Source of the DNA: Methylophaga sp. UBA3192
GTDB taxonomy: Bacteria; Pseudomonadota; Gammaproteobacteria; Nitrosococcales; Methylophagaceae
NCBI GenBank assembly: GCA_002363955.1
Contig: DEXE01000006.1
Location: 62,001 to 126,000 of the forward strand
DNA: 64,000 nucleotides
Direction: 5' to 3'
The notes under the pieces are model-generated. The model searched no databases. It saw only the letters and a program-made list of their open reading frames with translations, and had not been told where the DNA came from. Below, one piece after another: positions 16,431 through 23,952 of this stretch; position 1 is the stretch's first letter; each line of letters begins with the position of its first letter. A program made the position numbers and the translations under genes.

Positions 16431-16910
16431 ATGAAAGGCGATAAAAAAGTTATTGAGTTGCTAAATAAAGTATTGGGCAATGAGCTGGTTGCTATTAACC
16501 AATATTTTCTGCATGCCAAAATGTATAAGGATTGGGGCCTGAAAAATCTCTATGAGCATGAGTATCATGAATCCATTGATGAAATGAAACATGCGGATGC
16601 ACTGACTGAAAGGGTTCTGTTTTTGGAAGGGTTACCAAACCTGCAGGATCTTGGTGCATTACGTATCGGAGAAAATACCCGTGAAATGTTGGAAGCGGAT
16701 CTCTCTTTAGAGTTGGATGCGATTCCGGATCTGAAAGAGGGTATTCAGTATTGCGAGCAGATTGCTGACTATGTTACCCGTGACTTATTCAGGAATATTC
16801 TTGAATCAGAAGAAGAACACGTCGACTGGCTGGAAACCCAGCTGAGTCTGATTGATAAAATGGGTATTGAAAATTACCATCAGGCACAAATCGTTAAAGA
16901 AGCCGAGTAA
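16431..16910 (+). CDS. bfr: Bacterioferritin
   Basis: Bacterioferritin is a 24-subunit iron-storage shell that oxidises Fe(II). The 159-residue protein has the expected length and the ferroxidase ligands Glu18, Glu51 and His54 plus the haem ligand Met52 (HESIDEMKHAD), and later EEEHVDWLETQ. AGAGAGGGA precedes the start. Together with bfd and the two Fur-like sites it forms an iron storage-and-release module. Confidence 0.95.
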   Translation: MKGDKKVIELLNKVLGNELVAINQYFLHAKMYKDWGLKNLYEHEYHESIDEMKHADALTERVLFLEGLPNLQDLGALRIGENTREMLEADLSLELDAIPDLKEGIQYCEQIADYVTRDLFRNILESEEEHVDWLETQLSLIDKMGIENYHQAQIVKEAE

Positions 16911-16923
16911 TAATGCTTTATTG

Positions 16924-16962
16924 AAAAAAAGCCCCATCAGCAATTGCTGGTGGGGCTTTTTA
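16924..16962 (+). terminator. Rho-independent terminator after bfr
   Basis: A stem built on AAAAGCCCCATCAGCA and its near-complement TGCTGGTGGGGCTTTT is followed by T residues. It is symmetric enough to serve the leftward gene on the right as well. A 17-base stretch of it recurs exactly in the terminator at 19014-19047. Confidence 0.85.
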
Positions 16963-16970
16963 ATGACAGG

Positions 16971-17247
16971 CTAATTAATTGACGCATTGGAGCCGGTTTT
17001 GGTTAATCCAATTTGCATGTTATTAAAATGAATATGACCTTCTCGATTCTCGTACAGTGGGTCATTTTCTATCCAGATAAGTTGCTCACGTAGCAGCATA
17101 TCGAAAGCTTCTGCCAAACATTTTCTATCGGCATCTGAGTCAGTATCAAATTCAGCAACTTTAATAATTAAGAGGTTCCAGCTCCATCTGGAAATTATCT
17201 GATAAAAGTAAAATATCAATCAGTTGTTGGGCAAATTCTTCGCTCAT
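16971..17247 (-). pseudogene. Small acidic protein gene broken by a single-base frameshift
   Basis: From ATG 17247 (preceded by GAGGTG) the frame reads MSEEFAQQLIDILLLSDNFQ... and hits a stop after 28 codons, near 17161. The adjacent frame continues as IIKVAEFDTDSDADRKCLAEAFDMLLREQLIWIENDPLYENREGHIHF to a stop at 16971. Removing one A from the CTTAATTATTAAA tract near 17165 would join both parts into one protein of about 91 residues. The junction may be a true mutation, a sequencing error or a programmed shift. I do not recognise the family. Confidence 0.55.
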
Positions 17248-17305
17248 TTTTCACCTCTCTTGAAAAATCAACAGATGTATTCATACGCCTTGTCAGCTTC
17301 GATAA

Positions 17306-17647
17306 TTAAAGCTTCGCAAGTTGTTCACAGGCTTTTTCACCTTTACTGAGCATAATGACATTTTTATGAACACATTTAGCATTCCACGTTGAATCCGGTC
17401 TGTTTGTTCTTATCGATTTATAAAAAGCTGAGTTTTCAAGATCGGGATCATCAACGGTATATACCTCGACCTCCTCATTGGCCCAGCTACCTGACCAGGC
17501 ATTGGTTGCGCCAACCAATTGAAAAAACTGTTGCTGATATTTTTCAAAGCCCGCTGCCTCAAGCTCAGCAAAGGTTAACTTCGCATTATTCTGTTCGCAG
17601 GCGGTGAGGATAAATAAACAAGACGAAATCATTAATTTCCAGTGCAT
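17306..17647 (-). CDS. Small predicted lipoprotein of unknown function
   Basis: The 113-residue protein begins MHWKLMISSCLFILTAC, a lipoprotein signal peptide with the lipobox LTAC (Cys17). ATG 17647 has GGGAGA upstream; the frame extends further 5', but that part lacks a signal. The mature part contains WSGSWANEEVEVYTVDD and two more cysteines (Cys92 region and Cys108), perhaps forming a disulfide. I recognise no family. It lies 58 bases downstream of nothing co-oriented and 58 bases before the frameshifted gene, so the two may share a transcript. Confidence 0.65.
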   Translation of the reverse strand: MHWKLMISSCLFILTACEQNNAKLTFAELEAAGFEKYQQQFFQLVGATNAWSGSWANEEVEVYTVDDPDLENSAFYKSIRTNRPDSTWNAKCVHKNVIMLSKGEKACEQLAKL

Positions 17648-17974
17648 AAAATCTCCCTGAAAACGTTCTCCCGGTTTGGGAGATAAAAGAAATGTGACAT
17701 GAAATAGCTGAGAAGTTCTACAAATAATAATGCAGCGCAAATGGCGTGGTTGTCATTTTTAATTACTATATCATCCAAAACTGCCTGCCGAAAATGTCTG
17801 GTTTGAGATATAAAAATCTCCAGAGAAAGCTTTGCACAATACTGTTGGTAAAAAGCACTTAGCGTTAGCGTGTTACTTACTGCTCTAACTATTGCCATTT
17901 CACGATAATTATTCAATGAATTAGTCAATATAATGCCTCTTTATAAATTGCTTTGCTGATTAAAAGGACAGTTG
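17648..17974. promoter_or_regulatory. Divergent intergenic region, lipoprotein / alcohol dehydrogenase
   Basis: These 327 bases hold no gene I can support. A leftward TTG-started frame of 98 codons crosses it but has no clear ribosome site and no recognisable domain. A -10-like TATAAT (17929-17934) lies 41 bases before the dehydrogenase ATG; the -35 element is not clear. Confidence 0.4.
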
Positions 17975-18973
17975 ATGATTAATGCATATGCGGCACTGGA
18001 AGCGGGGGCTAAACTCACCCCTTATCAATATGATCCTGGTCCGCTTGGCGATCATGAAGTCGAGATTGAGATGCGTTATTGTGGCATTTGTCATAGCGAT
18101 ATCAGCATTATTGATAATGATTGGGGAATGTCCTCATATCCTGTTGTGGCCGGACATGAAGTGGTCGGAACAGTAAGTCAGCTAGGTACGGCTGTGACCA
18201 ATCTGGAAGTCGGCCAAACCGTTGGTTTAGGCTGGTATGCAGATTATTGTGAAAGCTGTGAACAATGTCATAACGGTGATGAAAATATATGTCCGGATCT
18301 CACACCCACCATCGTTGGGCATCATGGCGGCTTTGCCGATAAGGTTAGGGCCAATGCCAATAGTGTGATCCCACTGCCTGAAGACATTGATCTCAAATCA
18401 GTCGGGCCTTTGCTGTGTGGTGGGCTGACCGTCTTTAATCCCTTGGTTCAATTTGCCATCAAGCCAACCGATAAAGTTGGCGTGATTGGTATTGGTGGAT
18501 TAGGCCATATTGCATTGCAATTTCTGCAAGCCTGGGGCTGTGAAGTCACGGCATTTACCAGCTCGTCCAAATTACAGGAAGCTCTGGATATGGGCGCTCA
18601 TTACAGCGTGGACTCGCGTGATGAAAACGTCATGGCAGAACTGCCCAGAAAATTCGATATGATTCTCTCTACAGTTAACTTCAAACTGGATTGGAACCTG
18701 TACCTGAGTAAATTAAAACCCAGAGGGCGGCTGCACTTTGTCGGCGCCACGATGGAGCCATTGGATATCAAAGTGTTTAACCTGACAGAAGCGCAAAGAA
18801 GTATCTCTGGCTCTGACACCGGTAGCATACAAACCTGCAACAAAATGCTGGAATTTGCACAGCGTCATCAGGTGAAACCAGTGGTTGAAATGTATCCATT
18901 TGAGCAGATAAACGAAGCAATTGAAAAACTGCGTAAAGGCGATGTGCGTTATCGCATTGTGTTAGAGCGCTAA
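17975..18973 (+). CDS. Zinc-dependent NAD(P) alcohol dehydrogenase / aldehyde reductase (Ahr/YjgB-like)
   Basis: The 332-residue medium-chain dehydrogenase has the catalytic zinc site CGICHSDI and GHEVVG, the structural zinc cysteines CESCEQCHNGDENIC (about 92-106), and the nucleotide motif GIGGLGHIALQ (about 172-182). The GHHGGFAD stretch and length match the Ahr/YjgB subgroup, NADPH-dependent reductases of broad aldehyde range. In a methylotroph a detoxification or fermentation role is possible; the substrate cannot be read. ATG 17975 follows AAAGGA and is preferred over the TTG one codon upstream. It stands alone between two terminators. Confidence 0.88.
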   Translation: MINAYAALEAGAKLTPYQYDPGPLGDHEVEIEMRYCGICHSDISIIDNDWGMSSYPVVAGHEVVGTVSQLGTAVTNLEVGQTVGLGWYADYCESCEQCHNGDENICPDLTPTIVGHHGGFADKVRANANSVIPLPEDIDLKSVGPLLCGGLTVFNPLVQFAIKPTDKVGVIGIGGLGHIALQFLQAWGCEVTAFTSSSKLQEALDMGAHYSVDSRDENVMAELPRKFDMILSTVNFKLDWNLYLSKLKPRGRLHFVGATMEPLDIKVFNLTEAQRSISGSDTGSIQTCNKMLEFAQRHQVKPVVEMYPFEQINEAIEKLRKGDVRYRIVLER

Positions 18974-19013
18974 TCAGCAAAATAAGTGAAATTTAACTTT
19001 ACTGATTGCAAAT

Positions 19014-19047
19014 AAAAAGCCCCATCAGCATAACTGATGGGGCTTTA
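19014..19047. terminator. Terminator after alcohol dehydrogenase, shared with tRNA-Leu
   Basis: AAAAGCCCCATCAG and CTGATGGGGCTTT form a stem around a short loop. It ends the dehydrogenase transcript and, read leftward, follows tRNA-Leu. A second 7-bp hairpin (TAACCTA / TAGGTTA, 19058-19081) lies directly 3' of the tRNA. The first arm shares 17 bases with the terminator after bfr. Confidence 0.8.
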
Positions 19048-19085
19048 ATATTCTGGGTAACCTATTGATAATACTAGGTTAATGT

Positions 19086-19170
19086 TGGTACCGAGGGCGA
19101 GAATCGAACTCGCACTTCCGAAGAAACCGGATTTTGAATCCGGCGCGTCTACCAGTTCCGCCACCCCGGC
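19086..19170 (-). tRNA. tRNA-Leu(CAA)
   Basis: The reverse strand folds as an 85-nt class II tRNA with acceptor GCCGGGG, D-arm GGCGGAACTGGTAGACGC, an anticodon stem CCGGA/TCCGG with loop TTCAAAA (anticodon CAA), a long variable arm, the T-loop TTCGATT, and an encoded CCA. It reads UUG leucine codons. A TATAAT on the minus strand at 19183-19188 is a plausible -10. Confidence 0.96.
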
Positions 19171-19298
19171 AACAAGCCGAGCATTATAACGAGAGCTGTC
19201 TGAATATGAAAGTCCGATTTAGGTAATTGATGATATTTTTAAATCTCGAAAGAGATTTTACCTAACGAAATATGTAGTAGCTCTGCTATGATCTCGCC

Positions 19299-20330
19299 AT
19301 GCATCGTACCGACTTTCAATTCGAACTCCCGCCGGAGTTAATCGCCCAGTATCCGTCCAAACATCGAACTGCCAGCCGCTTGCTGTCACTAGATGGTAAC
19401 CATGGAGAACTGGCCGATCGCCAGTTCAGTGACATTCTGGATTTACTTAAACCCAATGATTTACTGGTATTCAATAACACCAAAGTAATTCCCGCCCGTT
19501 TGCTGGGCGAAAAGGAAACCGGCGGCAGGATTGAAGTATTGGTTGAAAGGGTGTTGGATGATAAACGGGTTCTGGCGCATATCCGCAGCAGCAAATCACC
19601 CGGAGCAGGGCGGATATTAATTCTGGAATCTGAGCTTCGTGCACAAGTTTTAGGCCGTCATGAGGCTTTGTTTGAGCTTCAGTTTGATATCGAATGCGAT
19701 GTCATCGAAGCACTTGAGCAATACGGCCGATTACCGCTTCCACCTTATATAGAACGTGAAGTTGATAAAAGTGACCTGGATCGTTATCAGACCGTTTATG
19801 CCAAGCAAGTTGGTGCAGTAGCTGCCCCGACTGCCGGACTGCATTTTGATAATGAACTGATGCAGCGTATACGGGACAACGGTATCGATATGACCGAAGT
19901 CACTTTGCATGTTGGTGCAGGAACATTTCAGCCCGTGCGGGTTGAGGATATTCGTAGCCATCAAATGCACTCTGAACGTATTGAAGTCAGTGAAACTGTT
20001 TGTGAAAAGGTTCGTCAAACCCGGGAAAAAGGCGGACGAGTGATTGCCGTGGGTACCACCAGTGTCAGAGCATTGGAGAGTGCGTCACGAGGTGGTGAAA
20101 TTGCCGCCTATTCCGGTGAAACCGATATCTTTATTTATCCGGGCTATGAATTTCGTTCGGTCGATGCGATGGTCACCAATTTCCATCTTTCCGAATCGAC
20201 TTTATTGATGCTGGTCTCAGCCTTTGCCGGACGCGAGCATATAATGTCAGCCTACCATCACGCCATTGAGCAACGTTACCGTTTTTTCAGTTACGGTGAC
20301 GCGATGTTTATCACCAGGAAAACTGCATGA
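19299..20330 (+). CDS. queA: S-adenosylmethionine:tRNA ribosyltransferase-isomerase
   Basis: QueA builds epoxyqueuosine in the wobble position of GUN-anticodon tRNAs using the ribosyl part of SAM. The 343-residue protein has the family start DFQFELPPELIAQYPS, GAVAAPTAGLHFD, HVGAGTFQPV and TNFHLSESTLLMLV. The ribosome site at ATG 19299 is weak; TATGAT at 19284-19289 may be a -10, giving a very short leader. The trmJ start overlaps its stop. Confidence 0.96.
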   Translation: MHRTDFQFELPPELIAQYPSKHRTASRLLSLDGNHGELADRQFSDILDLLKPNDLLVFNNTKVIPARLLGEKETGGRIEVLVERVLDDKRVLAHIRSSKSPGAGRILILESELRAQVLGRHEALFELQFDIECDVIEALEQYGRLPLPPYIEREVDKSDLDRYQTVYAKQVGAVAAPTAGLHFDNELMQRIRDNGIDMTEVTLHVGAGTFQPVRVEDIRSHQMHSERIEVSETVCEKVRQTREKGGRVIAVGTTSVRALESASRGGEIAAYSGETDIFIYPGYEFRSVDAMVTNFHLSESTLLMLVSAFAGREHIMSAYHHAIEQRYRFFSYGDAMFITRKTA

Positions 20331-21061
20331 AGCTTTTAGATCAGATTCGCTTTGTATTAGTAGGCACCACACATCCAGGCAATATTGGTGCCTCGGCCCG
20401 GGCAATGAAGACCATGGGCTTAACCAATCTGCATCTGGTCTCACCGAAAATCTATCCCAGTGCTGAAGCCACTACGCGGGCATCCGGAGCGGATGACGTG
20501 CTTGCCAGAGCCGTCGTTCACGACAGCCTGGAGTCAGCTATAACTGGCTGCCAGCATGTGTTTGGCATGAGCGCCCGGCTAAGACATCTGGCCGTACCAT
20601 TAATGAATCCGCGGGAAGCGGTTACCTCGCTTGAAAAATATGATGATGACACCCATATTGCTATTGTATTTGGTCGCGAGCATTCGGGTTTATCAAATGA
20701 TGAACTGGATCTATGCCATACACTGGTGAATATTCCGGCGAATCCGGAATATAGCTCATTGAATCTGGCGGCCGCTGTCCAGGTGATGGCTTATGAATTA
20801 CGCATGAGCTTCAACCCGACGATTGAACGTGGTCGCATTGGTGAGGAACGGGAAGCGATTAATGCTGAAGATCTGGTGCATTTATATGACCATTTTGAGC
20901 GAAGCCTGACCACAATAGGCTTTTTAGATCCGAGTAATCCACGCTATTTAATGCGGCGGATTCGCCGATTATTTAACCGGGCAGATCTTGACCGAAACGA
21001 AGTTCAGATTTTGCATGGCATTTTGCGTGCAGCAGAGACCAAAGCGAGGAGTTCAAAATGA
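20327..21061 (+). CDS. trmJ: tRNA (cytidine/uridine-2'-O-)-methyltransferase TrmJ
   Basis: TrmJ methylates the ribose at position 32 of tRNAs. The 244-residue SPOUT enzyme has motif 1 VLVGTTHPGNIGASARAMKTMG, motif 2 IVFGREHSGLSNDEL and motif 3 IPANPEYSSLNLAAAVQVMAYEL, with a C-terminal dimerisation extension. ATGA overlaps link it to queA and cysE. TrmJ next to iscR genes is common in gammaproteobacteria. Confidence 0.95.
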   Translation: MKLLDQIRFVLVGTTHPGNIGASARAMKTMGLTNLHLVSPKIYPSAEATTRASGADDVLARAVVHDSLESAITGCQHVFGMSARLRHLAVPLMNPREAVTSLEKYDDDTHIAIVFGREHSGLSNDELDLCHTLVNIPANPEYSSLNLAAAVQVMAYELRMSFNPTIERGRIGEEREAINAEDLVHLYDHFERSLTTIGFLDPSNPRYLMRRIRRLFNRADLDRNEVQILHGILRAAETKARSSK

Positions 21062-21852
21062 ACGATCAATTACATGTGACCCGCTGGCAGCGTTTTAAGG
21101 AAGATATCTACTGTGTATTTGACAGAGATCCCGCCGCGCGCAATGTATTTGAAATCGTTACTACCTATCCTGGTGTACACGCATTAACCCTGCATCGCTT
21201 CAGCCACTGGTTATGGAAAAAGGGCTGGATGTGGCTGGCTCGGTTTATGTCGACTATTGGTCGCTGGCTGACCGGGATTGAAATTCATCCGGGGGCTAAA
21301 ATTGGCCGACGGTTTTTTATCGATCATGGTATGGGTGTGGTGATTGGTGAAACCGCTGAAATTGGTGATGATTGCACTCTTTATCACGGGGTCACGCTGG
21401 GCGGTACTTCATGGAAAGGCGGTAAACGTCATCCAACCCTGACCAATAATGTGGTGGTGGGTGCCGGCGCAAAGGTGCTTGGTCCGATTACTGTCCATGA
21501 AGGTGCCCGGATTGGTTCAAATGCGGTTGTGGTCAAGGATGTTGCGGCCAACGAAACTGTTGTTGGTATTCCCGGCCGAGTGGTGCGAAGCCAGAAAAAT
21601 CCGGATAAGAAAGCCCAGGAAAAGCTGGCACAGTCTGTTGGATTTGATGCTTACGGCACTTCCACACAAACGCCTGATCCTGTTGCCTCAGCGATTCATG
21701 GTTTGATTGAGCACATTCATTTAATGGAAAAACGCATGGATGCCATGTGCCAGACAATTCACCGTCTTGGCGGTGAAATACCAGAGGTTTCCATGCCGGA
21801 ATTAGATGGCTGCGAACTGGATAAAGAGTCTGATTCTGCTAAAGTTGACTAA
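21058..21852 (+). CDS. cysE: Serine O-acetyltransferase
   Basis: CysE makes O-acetylserine, the carbon skeleton for cysteine. The 264-residue protein contains left-handed beta-helix hexapeptide repeats (IEIHPGAKIGRRFFIDHGMGVVIGETAEIGDDCTLYHGVTLGGT) with catalytic His in DHGMG, and the loop KGGKRHPTL. The C-terminal ~70 residues extend past the hexapeptide core and could carry the cysteine synthase-binding tail. The gene sits between trmJ and iscR, linking cysteine supply to the downstream cysteine desulfurase. Its stop codon lies inside the IscR operator. Confidence 0.94.
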   Translation: MNDQLHVTRWQRFKEDIYCVFDRDPAARNVFEIVTTYPGVHALTLHRFSHWLWKKGWMWLARFMSTIGRWLTGIEIHPGAKIGRRFFIDHGMGVVIGETAEIGDDCTLYHGVTLGGTSWKGGKRHPTLTNNVVVGAGAKVLGPITVHEGARIGSNAVVVKDVAANETVVGIPGRVVRSQKNPDKKAQEKLAQSVGFDAYGTSTQTPDPVASAIHGLIEHIHLMEKRMDAMCQTIHRLGGEIPEVSMPELDGCELDKESDSAKVD

Positions 21853-21865
21853 AATAGTCGGACAT
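21841..21865 (+). promoter_or_regulatory. IscR type-1 operator
   Basis: Compared from memory with the 25-bp E. coli type-1 IscR consensus (ATASYY-GACT-RWWWY-AGTC-RRSTAT), 22 of 25 positions agree, including the whole GACT-AAAAT-AGTC core. TTGACT within it could be the -35 of iscR. It overlaps the cysE stop codon and lies 40-60 bases upstream of iscR. A second short inverted repeat (AAACTAT-N4-ATAGTTT) follows at 21869-21886. Confidence 0.75.
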
Positions 21866-21902
21866 GAAAAACTATCCAAATAGTTTGTGATAGGAAATCA
21901 AT

Positions 21903-22361
21903 ATGCGCTTAACGACTAAGGGTCGCTATGCTGTGACAGCGATGCTCGATTTAAGTCTTAATTACGGTGTTGGCGCGATCACGCTAGCAGATATTTCCGA
22001 GCGGCAGGGCATCTCACTTTCTTATTTGGAACAATTGTTTGCCAGATTACGCAAGCAAGGCTTGGTGAGCAGTTCACGTGGACCGGGCGGTGGCTATAAA
22101 TTGAGTCGTGCGGCGACAGAAATTACAGTATTGGATGTGATTTCAGCGGTTGATGAAAAAGTGGATAGTACGCAATGTCAGGGAAAACATAACTGTCATG
22201 CCGAAGAGCAATGTCTCAGCCATGAACTGTGGCAGAGCCTGAGTGATCAGATCCGTGTTTATCTTGCTGGCATTACATTGCATCATGTCGTAAGTGATTA
22301 CGAGCGTAGCCTGAACAGCCGAAATAGCGGTGAAAAAGTCATCAAGTTTGATGCACTCTGA
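21903..22361 (+). CDS. iscR: Fe-S cluster regulator IscR
   Basis: IscR is an Rrf2-type winged-helix regulator that senses Fe-S status through a [2Fe-2S] cluster. The 152-residue protein has its helix-turn-helix at about 25-60 and the exact cluster ligand set of E. coli IscR by number: Cys92, Cys98, Cys104 and His107. With the type-1 site upstream, holo-IscR is expected to repress its own operon. It begins iscR-iscS-iscA. Confidence 0.95.
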   Translation: MRLTTKGRYAVTAMLDLSLNYGVGAITLADISERQGISLSYLEQLFARLRKQGLVSSSRGPGGGYKLSRAATEITVLDVISAVDEKVDSTQCQGKHNCHAEEQCLSHELWQSLSDQIRVYLAGITLHHVVSDYERSLNSRNSGEKVIKFDAL

Positions 22362-22379
22362 AATAACAGACTGAGTCTC

Positions 22380-23522
22380 ATGTCTTTTGCTTATCTAGAC
22401 CACAATGCTGGAACCGGCCTGGCTGAAGGTGTACTGGATACCATGCTGCCGTACCTTAAACAGCAACAGGGTAATCCCTCAAGCAGCCATCGGTTTGGTC
22501 GGTATACCCATGCGGCGATTGACCATGCTCGTCAGCAAGTTGCTGATTTGGTAAATGTGGAAATTGATCAAATCATTTTTACCAGCGGCGGCACTGAATC
22601 CAATAACCAGGCCATTAGTGGTGTTTCCCAGCTGTTCGATAGCGGGCGCGTTTTAATCGGCAGCACTGAACATCCCGCTGTTTTAGAGCCGGCAAAACGC
22701 TTGCAGCAACAGGGCTTTGAAGTGTTGTTCCTTCCGGTGAATGCTGATGGATTGATCAATATCGAGATATTCGAAACCCTGTTAACCGGTGATACCCGCT
22801 TGGTCTCCGTTATGTGGGCTAATAATGAAACGGGTGTGGTGCAGAATATTGCACAGTTAACCGAGATGACCAAAGCCCGCGATATCGTGTTTCACTGCGA
22901 TGCTGTCCAGGCGGCTGGCAAACTGGATATTGATTTTCAGGCTGCCGGTATTCAGATGATGAGTTTGTCGGCGCATAAATTCGGCGGTCCAAAAGGTATC
23001 GGCGCCTTGATTGTCGATAAAAAACTCGACTGGCCTGCATATGTGTTAGGCGGCGGTCAGGAGCATGAAAAACGCAGTGGTACCGAAAATGTTGCTGCAA
23101 TCGTGGGCTTTGGAGCAGCGGCTGAAAAAGCCAAACAGCAATTAACCCATTATCAACAGCATTGCCGTGAATTAAGAGATTTACTGGAAATACGATTAAG
23201 AGTGATCCCGGGCGTTACCATTTTTGCCCAATCGACAGAACGTTTGCCCAATACAGTGTTTTTTTCGTTGCAAGGCTTCGATTCAGACACTTTGCTGATG
23301 TCACTGGATCGAAAAGGTTTTTCGGTTTCCAGTGGTTCGGCCTGCGGTACCGGCCGGCAGATACCAAGTCATGTGCTTAAGGCAATGGGAGTAGATGATA
23401 TGACGGCCCTGGGGGCTGTCCGAGTCAGTGTTGCACTGGAAAATACTAAAGAACAAATCGAACAGCTGGCTGTCGTAATTGAGAAAGAAGCCAGTCGTTT
23501 TAACCATTTGATGAACAGGTAA
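22380..23522 (+). CDS. iscS: Cysteine desulfurase (IscS/NifS family)
   Basis: This PLP enzyme removes sulfur from cysteine for Fe-S clusters and thio-modifications. The 380-residue class I desulfurase has TSGGTESNNQAI, HCDAVQAAGKL, the PLP lysine in SLSAHKFGGPKGIGAL (about 205) and the active-site cysteine loop SSGSACGTG (about 324). It is slightly shorter than E. coli IscS (404) and its loop differs from the canonical GSACTSA, so it may be a NifS/IscS-like paralogue. It lies 18 bases after iscR and 4 bases before iscA. Confidence 0.88.
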   Translation: MSFAYLDHNAGTGLAEGVLDTMLPYLKQQQGNPSSSHRFGRYTHAAIDHARQQVADLVNVEIDQIIFTSGGTESNNQAISGVSQLFDSGRVLIGSTEHPAVLEPAKRLQQQGFEVLFLPVNADGLINIEIFETLLTGDTRLVSVMWANNETGVVQNIAQLTEMTKARDIVFHCDAVQAAGKLDIDFQAAGIQMMSLSAHKFGGPKGIGALIVDKKLDWPAYVLGGGQEHEKRSGTENVAAIVGFGAAAEKAKQQLTHYQQHCRELRDLLEIRLRVIPGVTIFAQSTERLPNTVFFSLQGFDSDTLLMSLDRKGFSVSSGSACGTGRQIPSHVLKAMGVDDMTALGAVRVSVALENTKEQIEQLAVVIEKEASRFNHLMNR

Positions 23523-23526
23523 TGAA

Positions 23527-23859
23527 ATGACAACAATTACATTGACACAATCAGCAGTAAAACGCGTACGTGATATGGTCGCCAAACGTGATAGTGGAAT
23601 CGGCTTGCGTATCGGTGTGGTTAAAAGTGGTTGCTCGGGTTACAGCTACGCGCTTGATTATGCCGATGCGATTGCGGCTAACGATATGATAATCGAGCAG
23701 GACGATGTCAAAGTAGTTGTCGATAAAGACAGCTTGCCTTTACTGGAAGGCATGATTCTGGATTTCGTTAAGGAAGGCCTGAACCAAAGCTTTAAATTCA
23801 GAAATCCGAATGTCACTTCTGAATGCGGTTGTGGTGAGAGCTTTAGCGTGACCAAATAA
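23527..23859 (+). CDS. iscA: Iron-sulfur assembly protein IscA
   Basis: This A-type Fe-S carrier has 110 residues with the three conserved cysteines in SGCSGYSY (Cys37) and SECGCGES (about 99 and 101). It is thought to hand [4Fe-4S] clusters or iron to targets. No iscU, hscBA or fdx follows, so this isc set is incomplete here. Confidence 0.92.
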   Translation: MTTITLTQSAVKRVRDMVAKRDSGIGLRIGVVKSGCSGYSYALDYADAIAANDMIIEQDDVKVVVDKDSLPLLEGMILDFVKEGLNQSFKFRNPNVTSECGCGESFSVTK

Positions 23860-23883
23860 ACTGTTCACTAAATTCGTACCTCA

Positions 23884-23914
23884 AACTGCCCGTTAAGTTT
23901 TAACGGGCAGTTTT
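23884..23914 (+). terminator. Terminator after iscA
   Basis: AACTGCCCGTT and AACGGGCAGTT form an 11-bp stem with a short A/T loop, followed by TTGTTTT. It ends the isc transcript, so bioA needs its own promoter. Confidence 0.88.
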
Positions 23915-23952
23915 GTTTTACCCGGCGCTTAAGCTGTGATTGAATCTCCTCC

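Noticed and set aside
17632..17928. 98-codon leftward open frame upstream of the alcohol dehydrogenase
   Set aside because: It begins with TTG, has no clear ribosome site, overlaps the start of the lipoprotein gene and shows no recognisable domain.
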